Source: Echinarachnius parma
Lineage: Eukaryota > Echinodermata > Echinoidea > Clypeasteroida > Echinarachniidae
DNA length: 64,000 bases
Assembly (NCBI GenBank): GCA_037951105.1
Contig: JBAMJV010002054.1
Location: forward strand, 62,001-126,000
Reading direction: 5' to 3'
Positions 45,901 to 58,016 of the stretch are shown here, in pieces. Each line of letters starts with the position of its first letter. Position 1 is the stretch's first letter. The notes under the pieces were generated by a model that was not told the origin of the DNA, ran no database searches, and worked only from the letters and a program-made list of their open reading frames with translations. Both the position numbers and the translations under genes were made by a program.

Positions 45901-46666
45901 GTATGACAAGTACATGTACCTTATGAAGATGCTAAGCTCTGATGCCTTAGTGGATAAAAGTCCACATTGTTTGATTTGTAAATACTTGTATGTTGGATAC
46001 AAATTTGTACAGAGATCTCTATTAAATATTATAATTGAATGTAATATATTCATGATTGTATTTGTCAATCAACTTCATTTTGCACTGAACCAATCAAGTT
46101 TTATGAATTACTGCACTTAAATTAGTAATGTACGTACGAACGTAATCTTGTGGAATAATATACTCAAATGAAATGTAATGTAATGTATGGAATTTTGATT
46201 TATTTCCATGTTTTATCTGGTCGTACTTCTGTAAGAATAAAATAGAGGCTGGTATCATGCTGAATTAATGTCAACACAAAATTATGTCTCCTCTCTCTCT
46301 CTCTCTTTGATAGTTGAAGTTTTTAATGTTAACCCATTGCGTACTGGAACATGTTTGGCTGTGTAGTAACTCTATTGGGATTGCAATATCTAGTAGTTAA
46401 CAGATTATAATTACATGCAGTTTCGTGTTTGCATGAATTCTCGACATTGGGTTAAATTTAATCCGGGTTAAATTTAATCCTGGGTAAATCGCATCATATA
46501 CTCGTATCGCCAAGCAATTTTACAAATCAACTCATGAGCTAATTTTAATATTACAAATTTGGTTTTGAATTAAACCCATGAACTAAATTAACTTTGGATT
46601 AAATTTACCCCTCTGATGAGAATTTGGGGGTGAATATTTGGTTATAATCCATTTTGGGGGGATTAT

Positions 46667-46810
46667 TTAAAGGGATCTAGTAACTATGTTGACATATGCA
46701 TAAACTGACAAAGGGTTGAAAATATAAGGAAAACAACCTTTCATGAAATAACTACTATTCATGCAAGTAAGTTTGGTGAATTCGGACAAAGTTACTAGAT
46801 CCCTTTTTAA
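46667..46810. mobile_element. Short TTAA-flanked MITE
   Basis: TTAAAGGGATCTAGTAACTA at the left and its inverse (GTTACTAGATCCC, TTAA) at the right bound 144 bp. The ends match the family of the element at 30996-32361 and the isolated end at 4676. Confidence 0.75.
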
Positions 46811-47379
46811 AAAGACAAACATTTGAACAGATAAGTTTTAACTTCAAGTAGGAAAAACTCAACCAATAATCTTCAACTTAACAGATTACAAATGAAAAAG
46901 AACTCATATTTTAATAGTTAATTTGTTTTGTACATTCATTTTTATTGCAAGCAATATATCATGCTTCAAGTCAATAGCACACATCATTACAAGGGAAACG
47001 CCATATATATTCTGCCAACATTGGTTGATAGGCAAAACAAAATCAGCACAAAGACATTTTCTGATTCACATATACATTGATTGTTCATGTACAGACTTTA
47101 AAAAGGCAAATACATGTTCAGTACATACTTTATAGCTATGAAATATAATTCTGTTCTAGAATTCTAGAAAAAATAACACTATTCAATTCAGTCAGGATGA
47201 TGTTCACATAAAAGTGCATGATGATTGCAAGTCTACAAACTGTCCTATTTGTATGTTGTATTTGGTAGAAAAAAACAAAAACAATACATATGAACATACA
47301 TGTATAAAAACTTTGTACCAACAGGACTTTTTTTCTCTTAAAATCCAAAAATCTCAAGAAAATTAAGACCTTTTGTGGA

Positions 47380-47630
47380 CTTATAATTATTCAACCATCA
47401 TTTGTACCAAAAATCCATTAATACGGCAACCACACTTCTTCACCACAGACTTGCAATACAGCTAAAAATACACAACATAATATGTGAAATATTTGAAATG
47501 GATTTATAATTATTCATCCATCATTTGTACCAAAATTCAATATGTCAACCACACTTCTTCCCCACAGACTTGCAATACAGCTAAAAATACACAACATAAT
47601 ACAGTATGTGAAATATGTCAAATAACAGGA
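47380..47630. repeat. Two-copy tandem repeat, about 125 bp unit
   Basis: TTATAATTATTCA(A/T)CCATCATTTG through CACAGACTTGCAATACAGCT and AAAAATACACAACATAATA is present twice with high identity. Confidence 0.8.
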
Positions 47631-48151
47631 TCTTTCATATCCATAAATAGAATATTCTAATTTTCAAAAGTATTACTGTTCAGCCTTGATTATGGCGCAC
47701 ATACGCCTCTTCAGCCTTATACACAAGAAGCCATAAAAGTGTGGCATTTAATTTCAAGAAAAAGGAACTTTAACTGCCGGATAAATCGTACTTCCTGCCT
47801 TTCATAGCATCGAGCAGCCATGCCCATTCTCTCGGCACACAGCTGAATGCACACTAACAATGGCGCGCGTATTGCTTGTTGTTCGATGCAGCTATGACGG
47901 GCAGTAAGTGCGATTTATCGAGCACCGACTTGGTAAAAATTGACAAAAAACGGAACCTGACATGGTGTCACTCACAGCGTCCTAAAACAAAAAGTACACA
48001 ACCAAAATGACTGTTCTTGGTATCGCTTTTCATTGGAAAAGATACCCTATTCGATGGACATAATCATTTTGTTACTATATTTTGGGAAGTGCCCCGTTCC
48101 GTTTTTTGGGGGCCACCCATGTATAGAACAAAATCATGTTGGAATGCACAA

Positions 48152-48631
48152 CAGTGGCGTAGCGTGGTCAGACCGATTTGGGGGCGGGGGGTGGGGGGCA
48201 CACCTAATGTATTATTTTTTTTTTTTACAGATTTTCCCTAATGTTTTTATTGTTTTTGTCAAATAATTGGGGGGGGGGGGGGCAGGGCATGTGACCTCAT
48301 GCCCCCCCCCCCCCCCTTCTCCCCCGTAGGTACACAATGGATGTGTAGCAAGAAGACTTTCTCTTGCAGTCATTCAGGGATTTTCAAACTCCACTTTTCT
48401 GATTGCCCAGGGCTAGTGAAAATCAGGACAGGGCAAGTACAATTGGAAGTCACTTGCACAACCAGGGCAAGTAACAGTGTCGTAGCTATTAGGGGGGGGG
48501 GGGGGGCACATGCCCCCCCCCCTAATAATTTGCCCAAAACAATAGAAAAACATAAGAGGTATTTAAAAAATATATAAAAAATACAGAAATAAGGTGTGCC
48601 CTCCAATCAGTCCGACAACGCTACGCCACTT
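48152..48631. mobile_element. Inverted-repeat poly-G element (CAGTGGCGTAGC ends)
   Basis: The left end CAGTGGCGTAGCGTGGTCAG is followed by a G-rich tract. The right end CCGACAACGCTACGCCACT is the inverse. A second internal start CAGTGTCGTAGCTATTAGGG lies at 48475, so two copies may be overlapped or nested. Long G- and C-runs at 48270, 48302, 48491 and 48514 would fold on each other. A related right end is at about 57625 (CTACGCCACCTGG). Confidence 0.65.
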
Positions 48632-48842
48632 ACAAGTATTGCATGTAGATCAAAATTATTTTGAGAAAATGATTATTTTACAGGATTTTGTGAATAAAAT
48701 GCAAAAATGATTGAAAGCAAATTATTCATCATTGTTTTCTGATGTTAATCACTAATTTCTCTTGAATGTTCTTAATGGCAATGGCAAATTGAATACTCTT
48801 TTCCTAATGTACCGACTCCTAATATTATTAATTAAAGCGGAA

Positions 48843-48919
48843 GGGTTTTCTATAGCTCAGCTGGAAGAGCACCGGTCTAGCAATCAGGAGGTCTCAGGTT
48901 CGAATCCTGGAGAAACCCC
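48843..48919 (+). tRNA. tRNA-Ala (AGC)-like gene, possibly a pseudogene
   Basis: The sequence has a D arm GCTCAGCTGGAAGAGC (box A TAGCTCAGCTGG), an anticodon loop CTAGCAA with anticodon AGC at 48879-48881, a T arm TCAGGTTCGAATCCTGG (perfect box B), and an acceptor GGGTTT...AAACCC. A TTTT terminator follows at 48921. The anticodon stem (CCGGT/TCAGG) has two mismatches and the acceptor needs one bulge, so it may be a tRNA-like repeat or pseudogene. The overlapping open frame reading SIAQLEEHRSSNQEVSGSNP is the usual chance translation of such a tRNA and is not a gene. Confidence 0.6.
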
Positions 48920-49036
48920 ATTTTCTTTGCTCATTTTTCAATTATATTAAATACTTCTGATCAGTTTCCCTCCATGTATGTTTGACATATATTATGATTC
49001 AGTAACATATCATTTTGGGCATGATATTTTTTAGGC

Positions 49037-49264
49037 ATTTGATGACATAAACGGTACCCTGGGGTACCAGACGAAAATCCGCCATTTTGTTTATTTATTG
49101 AATTTTTAGGGCTGTACTTTAGGTATAGCGTGCATACAGTCGCGCGCTGCACTGCATGCACAACGCAATACGGTTGTACTTCGAGTGGACACAAGATGGC
49201 GCTACACAACGCGGGATACAGGGGTACAACGGTACCCCGGGGTACTGCGTGTGTCATCATTTGT
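49037..49264. mobile_element. Inverted-repeat MITE with GGTACCCCGGGGTACC-like ends
   Basis: GATGACATAAACGGTACCCT and GGGGTACC at the left pair with GGTACCCCGGGGTAC and GTGTGTCATC at the right. The terminal repeats are about 34 bp. The GC-richer interior includes TGCACTGCATGCACAACGC and has no ORF of note. Confidence 0.65.
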
Positions 49265-49469
49265 CCAAATGGTCAGAAATAGATTTCTGACAGAAATACA
49301 TTTCTGAAGAACCCAAGAATTTTGAATATATTATAATTTTTACATCATTTCCATTCATAAGCACTTGTTATGTTCCCTCTCAAATAGACCCTTCATACGG
49401 AACGGATTTAAAAGCAGTTTGATTGCAATTTGAAAGGCTTCATCGCGACAATCAACTTCTGTCAACCAC

Positions 49470-49870
49470 TGGTTAGTCCTGAAGAGACACTAATGAAAGA
49501 GGAAGGACTGCTCATAAAAATGGAGGCCTTTCAACATTCAAAAATACAATGATACACTACTGCAGTAAGACTAGTCAAAATGCATGATTAGGGAGGTGTT
49601 ATAAGAGGAAAATGGAGGCCCTTCGCACAATAAAAAATACATGCGTAAAGATCTAATCCATGTTGCAATTAGATTTCATTCAAAATTTATGTACATAATG
49701 GAGGTTTCGAGCGAAAAATGGAGGCTTTTCGCATGATCATAAAATACATGTGTAAAAATGTATCACTGTTGCAAATATATTGAATTAAAAGTGCATAATG
49801 AGGAAGGTTTTAGTAGAATAAATCTAGACTTTCCTGATGGTCAAAAATAGATTTGTAATGATCTTATCAC
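49470..49870. repeat. Degenerate 115 bp tandem repeat
   Basis: AAAATGGAGGC(C/T)(T/C)TTC..., AAAATACA(T/A)G and GCAATTAGATTTCATTC-like blocks recur about four times. Homopolymer and (AATA)n tracts follow at 50036-50110. Confidence 0.55.
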
Positions 49871-50092
49871 CTTGCAGTCAGATTTCAATCGTACAAAATT
49901 AATATACAATTGCAATAATATTTGAACTGTTTCAGTCAGATTTCATTCTGCTGGCATACATTTGCAGGAATTTATTTTGCTTGGGAGGTATATGTGTGGA
50001 GGAAGAGGGGTGGGGTTGAAAATAGTTAATCCGATGCCCCCCCCCCCCCCCCCCAAAAAAAAAAAAATAATAATAAATTAAAATAAATAAAA

Positions 50093-50123
<31 letters not shown>

Positions 50124-52380
50124 TAATTAAAAAAGTATATATTAAAACAAAAATAAAACCATTAATAAACTTTTAAAAAATAAATCAATCAATCAATAAA
50201 AATAAATAAACACTTGAAGATCTATGCTAGTCTTTCGTACATTATTTCCTACATTTATTGACCCGACAGAAAAATGGGATCATGAAATTAGCATTTTTAT
50301 TGAAATTCATAATACTTTTATATTTCCTATCGTCTATCATTGATTTGACAGCAAAAACAGATTATGAAATTAGCATTATAAGGGGGAGAAATTCATAGTT
50401 CCTTAATCCCTGCATACAAATGCCCAAGGATAGAGCAAACTAGAATCGTAATAAAAATTATCATATTTGAGAACAATAATTTTCTACTGTAGATATCACT
50501 TTCATCTTCCTGCAAAAAAACACAAAAACTTTACAGCCAACAAATTAATTTGATTGATATTTTGAATTAATATTTTATATCATGGAAAATAACCTGCTAT
50601 ATTAATACCACGGGGGTTAGTTATGAATTCAAACAGAATGTCTAGATCACATTAACCCGTTCAGGACCGATTAATTTTGCTATAACATGTATTCTCCATA
50701 GCAATTAAAGGGACTATGGGGCGACGTACCCTAGCCCAAGTATTTTTGTGACCAGTCCTGAGTGGGTTTAAAGTAATCGTGATAATGATTAGGGGGCGTT
50801 TTAATTTGTGTGAAACCTTTCTCATTCTTGATTGCAAACGAGTGGTTTTTACCATCTATAGAAAACCTCTCAATCAACATTTAGAACAAATATTCATAGG
50901 CTTCTTCGGAAATTACATGTGTAGGTGAAATTTCCTTTTTGAATCACGATTAAAAAATTAATGAAAATGTCCAGTATAAGGAAGACATTTATCATGCATA
51001 TATAGGAAGCAAAGAAATTTCCTGTAAGATGAACAAACAAACTCAATGTTTACCGATTGTACAAAAAATCTGCTCGGTAAAAATAGAATCGATGTGTGAT
51101 GAAGACAAAATTCTATTGCAATGCACAGGAACCGATGGCAACAATGTATAATTTTGGACAAGAGATGGCAGCATTCAAGAAAACACTATCTGGAATCTAA
51201 TATGGTACAAAGATGATGGATTTATAAGCGTACCAATGGTTTTATGAGTTCTCAATGTACCATGAAATTGAGACGAGACATGAATGGTATACAAACTTAC
51301 AATGTTAGTATATTGTTAATTATTTGATATTGGCTAAACTTACAAAAAGTGGATATAGTAATTTGTTTTTGATATTATTACAATTTTATACAAACATAAG
51401 CTGACAAAATCACTATTATATAAAACCTCAAAACTATAAGTTCAATTCAAACAAAAAAAGACCTATTATTTTTATTTACACAATACTTAAAAAAAATATT
51501 TGTACATGAAAGGCACTTTGGCACTTATTTCAAAATTGTTGGCATGATAAACTGCAACGTTCATGTATTCAAACGTTACATTAGGGCCTTATCTATCTGA
51601 GGGACTTTTACACCATTATGGCTCCGATACATTCAGAAATAATTATGCTTGACCCTACAATAAATTGGCTTATTGATCACATGATGCAATTAATAGATCG
51701 AACAATTAATCAATACACCATATATTTATTAATTGTGCAACCAACTAGTCACAAAAATACTTTGGCTGGAGTCTCATTACAGAGAATGAATGTGTTACAC
51801 CAAAATCAAACTGGTAAAATACTGCAGACATTATAATTATGATAATTATAAATATAATATATTAATATTGCGCGCACATCTGTGCATTAATTCAGACTCT
51901 CCTGGCAATATAAGCAGTCTCTTTATACTCACGAGCAAACTTATAATCCTATTAAAAAAAAAAACATCAGCAAAACAACCTACGTCACGGAACCACACCC
52001 AAGAAAACCTTCATGTGATTAATAGGAAGAAGACCTACAATAAAACTTTAGGATGTTGTGCTTGTAGTCTCATTGGCAGTCGCAAAAATCTTTGGTCAAT
52101 TTTGATAACCTTGCAACTAGAAAGGCACTGAAACTCATGCACACGCCCCAGCCTTTAATAATTAAACAAATATGGATAACAAACAAAGAAGTCTGAAAAG
52201 CCATCAAAATACAACAGACATGTACCTCTTCATAGTCCTTCACAACAGCCTGTGAAGGAATTATAAATTTGTTGGGGAATTTTAATAAAATGAAACTGTC
52301 TGTTGGTTTAAGTCTGAAAAGCTGCCAAAGTTGGACACTCCCAAAGTATCAGTCTGCCTGACATACTGTACATAAATGAT

Positions 52381-52774
52381 CTAAGCAGTAGGGGATTTTT
52401 ATCTCTGGCTGTTGTTCGTTGTAAATCATCTGAATGATTTCAAACAGTTTTGATGAATCTGACTCAATATTTTATGTGGCCATAATCTAAATAGTAGGCT
52501 TCCTGTGATATTCATCCAGACCATTTTTAAGGCATCTATTTCTTTACGGTTTTCATACCTTGCTGGTAATTATGTGAAAGCACTAAGCAGTGGGGGAGTT
52601 TAACTGTGCATGCCTTTCATTGTAGGTTCTTTTGATGAATTCAAACAGTTTTTATGAATATGACTCAATATTTTATCTGGCCACAATCTAAATAGTAGGC
52701 TACCTGTGATATTCCTCCATAAGTCGTCTCTTTCTTCAACACTTTAATACCTTGCTGGTAACTATGTGAAAGCA
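52381..52774 (-). repeat. Tandem copies of the FUT11 terminal exon and stop region (3' UTR)
   Basis: On the + strand the true exon end reads CTAAGCAGTGGGGGAGTTTG (stop TAG on the minus strand). The same block recurs at 52381 and 52583, followed by decayed versions of ATTGTAGATCCTCTCGATGA and AAATCAAACAG. The unit is about 190 to 200 bp. Both copies lie 3' of the stop on the coding (minus) strand and hold stops and indels. Confidence 0.85.
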
Positions 52775-55717
52775 CTAAGCAGTGGGGGAGTTTGACTGTG
52801 TATGTCGTTCATTGTAGATCCTCTCGATGAAATCAAACAGCTTGGCGGAGTCCGACTCGTTCTGTCTGATCATCTCCTCCAGAGCCACCACCTGGTCCCT
52901 CATGCCCCAGTAGTCTTGGACCCACGTGTGAATCCTGCAGAAAGCAATAATGCACAAAGTAGACGTGGTACTTTTAATTTAATTTTTTAGTCACTTATAA
53001 GTAGTGATTGAAGTTTTTCAAAATAATTTTCCACATTGATCTTGAACGTCCATTTGTGGAGGAATTTTTTTCTTCAAGATTAAAAAAAAATTTGGGTAGT
53101 AATTTACTATCCATTTGCCATACTACATTTTCATAGAAACCAATCATAATAAATCAATATAAAAAGCATAATATCTGCAAAATTGTAGTGATCAGAAATT
53201 ATAAAAAATTGCCAACATCCTCTTTGATACTGGTTTATTTTTAGAGATCTCACTATTTCCTCTTCGCTTTGAGTGAAGTGAATAATTTCATGATCACTTC
53301 CTTAATTTCCTCATATCATTGGCTTCCTGTTTTGCTTCCTTCAGACTTATTTAGAGCAGTGTCTTTTGTTTTCCCTTGTAAGGAATGTCCCATATCTTAG
53401 CTGGTAACTCGAAGATTGAAATAATGATGAGCTATACTCGATCATCATTATTATTAATTATCATGTATATGTACATAATAACATAATTATTATTATATAC
53501 TTCAATTATTACTATCATCACTAGTTTTAATTCAATTATAGTAGTAAATTAAAGAAGTAGATCGTATTTGTCTAGGTATGATTACCATTATGATTCTATA
53601 AGCACGGAAGGGGGGGGGGGGGTGGTGAATTCTCTGAAATGGGGCTTACTGCAACCCTAGCAATTACAAGTTCTTAGCAACCCCCACCACCCATCAAAGT
53701 GTGATCTTAGCTTTGCTCTTACCCATCCGTATCTGGAGCCTCATCCAACCTCCCCACAGAGGTGTGAGGAGGAGGGCTTTGATTACCATTGTTCTGTTAA
53801 ATAAGCAGTGATGAGGGGGGGGGGGGGGGGGGGGGTGAATTCCCAGCAATGGGGCTAATTGCAACCCTAGCAACTCCCCTCCCCCCCCCAAAAAAAAAAA
53901 GCATCCTTGCTTCTTACCCATCCGTTTCAGGAGCCTCATCCAACCTCCCCACAGAGGTGTGAGGAGGAGGACATCCCATCTGGATGCTCTGCCCGATCTT
54001 CCTCTCCAGGAGAGGATGGTTCGGAGGCACGCTCCCTTGCTCGGCCTGGTAACGCTCGGAGATCCTCTCGCAGACATGGCACTCAAAACCAGAGATGAAG
54101 CTGTGCATGTCCCAGTCGTTGACGGCGTACGGACGGCTGTTCATGTGATCCAGGAGCAACTGGTTGGTGACTCCGTTTTCCTGGAAGAATGGTAATAATA
54201 AAAAAAAAGTACAATGTTCAACAACAATAATGAACAACAAAAATGTAATAAATTTATATTCCCCTTTACTACTCGAACAAGTTTCCAAGCATTTTATTAA
54301 AATTTGAAAACCCAAATTACATTAAAGTTACAAGAATGATCTAATAAAGTAAGTATTTATCAAAACAAAAATATGTAGGGTACATTTGTTTTAATTATTT
54401 ACTTTCAATATCTAGGTAAAATTTAGAATAATTATTAAAAACATTTCAAGTCACCTTGAAGGCGAGGTGGTCGAGATAGATGTCATCGTTTTCATCCAGG
54501 AGTTTGATGAAGTATGCCAGCTGCTTTGGCGACTCAAACATGTCCACGTTGATGAAAGACTTCGCACCAGGGCTCCAGTCTTTGGCAGAGGGTGATCCGC
54601 GGTAGATGGGGACGGAACCGACGTGCATCGGGCGAAAGAACTTCTCTGTGATATAATCATCGCAGATGGAGTTCTCAAACGACAGGTGGAACTTGTATCT
54701 CCCGATGAAGTCATAGAAATCTTTGGCTTCCATGGAATCCACAGGGTTGCTGAGATGCTCAGGCATTTCTTTGTTGTTGAGGCACTTGCCATAGGAGTCC
54801 ACCTTGATGTGTTCCATCAGCTCCTTGACGTAGCGATCCCGATCTGAAGCAACGTCGCAGTGGGACTGGACGTACAGTATCGGAGCCAAGCCTTTTTTCC
54901 TCAAACTGTTCTTCTCCTCTATTGGCACCGGTTGCCTCTCCGTCAGATACTCCAAGGTGGGCAGACAATGGGTCGTTGTTGGGTAGTCTGACTGCCTCCG
55001 AAACGTTGCGGAGTGGTTGAAGAGCTTCATGCCATGAACCAGAGCGTAGTTGTTCATGGGGGACTCTTCGTGGAGCAAGGCCCATTCGTGCCAAGGCTGA
55101 CGGGGAAGAGGAGCCTCGTAGGGTCGGAAGTCTGTCCCGTAGAACATGATTCCTCGGGTCAGTGGGTCCGACAACACCCGCTTATCGTCAGTCGTCAAAC
55201 ACGTGTGTTCTCCGCAAGTAATTTCAGAGATGGATCCTCGATGAGCGTGTGGGAACAGGTCCTCTGTCCACCACAAGATGGTTGGCTTGTCTAGGGTCGG
55301 CTTTGCTCCTTGGTGCACTCTTTCTTTCTTTTCTTCAATTTGTTGGCCAAAAAGTACATTTTGACTTTCGTCTTTCAAGCTGTCAGTATCTACTTGATCC
55401 GATTCAATGATCACGTCAGGTTCTGATGGAGAAGCCTCGTCATTCAACCCCCATATATTGTCACCGATCGATCCAAAGATTGCTTTATTCATCCCAAATG
55501 ATACAGTTACCACTGTAGCTGTAAAAATGGTGACAAACACTAGAAGCAAAATGACAATGGCACACCTACAGCTAATCCCTCCATCTTCTACATTAGCATC
55601 ATCCAAGCTAGTTTGCCCTTTGACACCATTCCCGTCACTGCCTTCACTGCGACCACCATCTTCTTTCCCACTACGCCCTTGGCCTTGCTTCCTCTGTCGA
55701 ACTTTCTTTGGATCCAT
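52775..55717 (-). CDS. FUT11: FUT11-type fucosyltransferase (Golgi/ER type II membrane protein)
   Basis: Family GT10 fucosyltransferase of the FUT10/FUT11 branch; recent vertebrate work assigns these to protein O-fucosylation of EMI domains. Exons 55717-54455, 54180-53918 and 52934-52775 join to 561 residues. A basic cytosolic tail (1-50) is followed by one TM segment (about 52-75) and a stem. The catalytic region has ILWWTEDLFPH (about 147-157), ILYVQSHCDVASDRDRYVKE (about 280-299) and the donor-site block YKFHLSFENSICDDYITEKF (341-360), then RPMHVGSVPIYRGSPS. The end has VTNQLLLD, GFECHVC and WVQDYW, as in FUT11. The protein is longer than human FUT11, mainly in the N-terminal tail and stem. 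The start is the first ATG before the basic tail. Confidence 0.93.
53611..53916 (-). pseudogene. Partial copy of the 3' end of FUT11 exon 2 with flanking intron
   Basis: The end of exon 2 (on the + strand, TTACCCATCCGT then GGAGCCTCATCCAACCTCCC and CAGAGGTGTGAGGAGGA) recurs at about 53719-53776, about 197 bp away. The copied unit includes about 100 bp of intron with a G-run and GCAACCCTAGCAA. The copy keeps a donor-like GTAAGAG but no acceptor. Confidence 0.85.
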
Positions 55718-56584
55718 TCTCCTTAAAAACTTTCAACACAGTTGCTTGACTTGCTACACAGACTAGAAGATCAAAACTGTCCACACAAGTTCACAAATTG
55801 ACAGCACTGCAGTATTTAGTGGCAGTAAGTGCTACAACAAATATTGCACACTAACTATGTATTTGAAAAGTCCTTTGATGCATCCAGTGTCTTGTTAGAA
55901 CTTGGAAGGAAGTTGGATGATGTGCGTTATATTTGTGACTTCCTGCCTTGCACTAAAATCCTGACCGTTTCAGACTAGCTAGTCTGCATGCACTAGCTAC
56001 CACTGCACTAATAACTACCAGTAGCCTACTCAGTGCAAGTGCAACTAGCTCAAAGTCCCACAAACTTTGAAACTCTTTAACTGTCTTGCTCAGCTCAGCC
56101 CGAAAACAACGAAAAACACTGTCTCGCGGTACAGAAGCTATTCAAATATAGGCACTCAAAAGTTTTACAAGATGAGGGATTATTCTCGAAATATATTGAT
56201 TGAAAAAGCTCTACAAAACGACACCCCGGTGCACCCCTGCCAAGGACCTTTACAAATTTTCTCCCGATCAATACGACAAAGCTAGTCTCCATTAAGCCTT
56301 TCACTATGTTTTTATTGATTAAAATATTTGTAAATTTTTATTTTATTGGTATTGATGACATACTACTTGCTCTTATTTCAAGATGAATATTGTAATTGAT
56401 TGTAACAAATTCAAAATTTACCTATTTTTAACATTTTATTACGAAATTATAGTTCTTAAAAATATATAGATCTTGAATCAAGAATATAAATGCGCAAGTT
56501 GGGAGGTGCACATGTACATCCAATTCATGCACGTAACGAATAGGGCAGGTGCATTTACAGTTACGAAGTCCGAAGCCTTCGAAG
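55718..56584. promoter_or_regulatory. Shared upstream region of FUT11 and MRPS24
   Basis: FUT11 (minus) starts coding at 55717 and the likely first MRPS24 exon (plus) ends at 56626. The about 870 bp between has no conserved coding exon and probably holds both 5' UTRs and promoters. I see no TATA box I would trust. This is placement-based inference. Confidence 0.4.
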
Positions 56585-56626
56585 ATGTCGAATTTGAGTT
56601 TAATTCTGGCGAGAGCTAAATCACAG
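56585..56626 (+). CDS. Candidate first coding exon of MRPS24
   Basis: ATG at 56585 opens 14 codons (MSNLSLILARAKSQ) up to a CAG|GTATGT donor after 56626. Joining to the acceptor at 58013 keeps the frame (GAC ATG CTG ...) and gives a 170-residue protein with an Arg/Lys-containing start, close to the 167 residues of human MRPS24. If the exon is non-coding, translation would begin at 58017 instead. Confidence 0.45.
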
Positions 56627-58016
56627 GTATGTCACATGACTGTATGAAGAATTGAATTAAATCAGTGATACTGTATGTGTTTGTTCACGAACATGTTGAT
56701 GCTTGATTATTTTATTGGCCGAATTTCAGGTTGACTCTTCAAGGAATCAAGCTTCAAGAGTCAAGTTATTAACATTGTTACCGATTTCGGATACGCCTCC
56801 GTGTCAGAATTCGGTGACTCTACACTATGCATTTCTTTCAGTCATCAGTGCCCTATTTATATTTCTTCTATGAAATATTTGAATGTCTTTGAATGATCAT
56901 ACATACAATTTTGCACTTGAGGTTTTTGTTTAAAAAATGGAAAACTTTTAAACTTATTTGTATATAATTAGTAAACATTTTATTATTAATTTCACAGACA
57001 CAGTTTCATCACTTTCAATTATCATGATCACATTCACAAATATTATGAATTTTGTTTTGGAGGTGTGAAGGGTCAAATAATATTTACCTGCTGCCTGATA
57101 CCCAACTTCTCTCAACAAATACATTGTACAATTTTAATTATGATTTCTAATCATACTTGACAAATTATCAGAAACTACTTTTTATTTTCAATCGATAAAT
57201 GATACTAATCTATGTTGATAATTTGCATCAATTATTTATGGTCCTTTCATTTGAATTATTATCAGTGTTGTACATGTGTTTTATGGAATTAATGTTGACC
57301 AGTTGACCCTGATGTACAGAATAAAGTGGGAATGCTGGAATTGGAAATGTAACCCAAGTCGCGTCGGTGGTAATTCCAGCAAGGCGATTGCACTAGTACC
57401 ATACAGTAACTCCATTCATTTGGGTAGTACTTTCTATGGTAATGATCAGTTTCAGTATTAAACTCACAAAAAGGCGGATAATTAGGGTGGGGGGGAGGAC
57501 ACAAATAAATGTTCTTTCTTTTTACACAGATTGTCAATAAAGTGATATATCAAATCATTATGTTTGTTTTTTGACAAATTATTGGGTGGCACATGCCCCA
57601 TCGTCATGCTCCCCTGTATCTACGCCACCTGGGTAGTTACACACATAGGTACATTACAATAGCGTTGTGCGGAGATCAACATCTTCTCCCTCCATTTACC
57701 AGCAAATCGCCAAATGCAAACAAACTTTCGTTTATGTTTATGAAGACCGCAAAATGTAGAACAAAATGATTATTACCCGTCTGTTTTCCTTACCGATGCG
57801 TCCTAAAACATAGCGTTCAACTGTTGAACAGTACAGTGTACGAATGGGCGGTATGCTTATCTCCAGTGTATTAGCGTATATTGCGTGTAAATGGTCCAAC
57901 TGATTGGACCATTTACTTTAGTAGATGTGGGTAGTTACACCATTTTCCAGTGTTTTCTGGCTGGATTCGCTGGAATTACCCAATTTAATTTATAACATAT
58001 TTCTCACATACAGGAC

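Larger units (their letters stand above)
38031..52380. other. Intergenic region between MARCH and FUT11
   Basis: No protein-coding exon is recognisable in this 14 kb. It contains minisatellites (38205, 39880, 44190, 45655, 47380, 49470), inverted-repeat elements (38574, 43152, 46667, 48152, 49037), a SINE copy (39311), a tRNA-like gene (48843), simple repeats and homopolymer runs. MARCH and FUT11 converge here, so both genes' 3' UTRs may extend into its edges. Confidence 0.55.

Noticed and set aside
48762-48950. Open frame with SIAQLEEHRSSNQEVSGSNP
   Set aside because: It overlaps the tRNA-like sequence; this peptide pattern is a familiar false translation of tRNA genes.
54451-55294. Other-frame ORFs across the FUT11 exon
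   Set aside because: They lie inside the FUT11 coding exon in other frames and have no family features.
57360-57385. GGTGGTAATTCCAGC resembling 18S rRNA
   Set aside because: The match is a short stretch with no flanking rRNA similarity, so I take it as chance.
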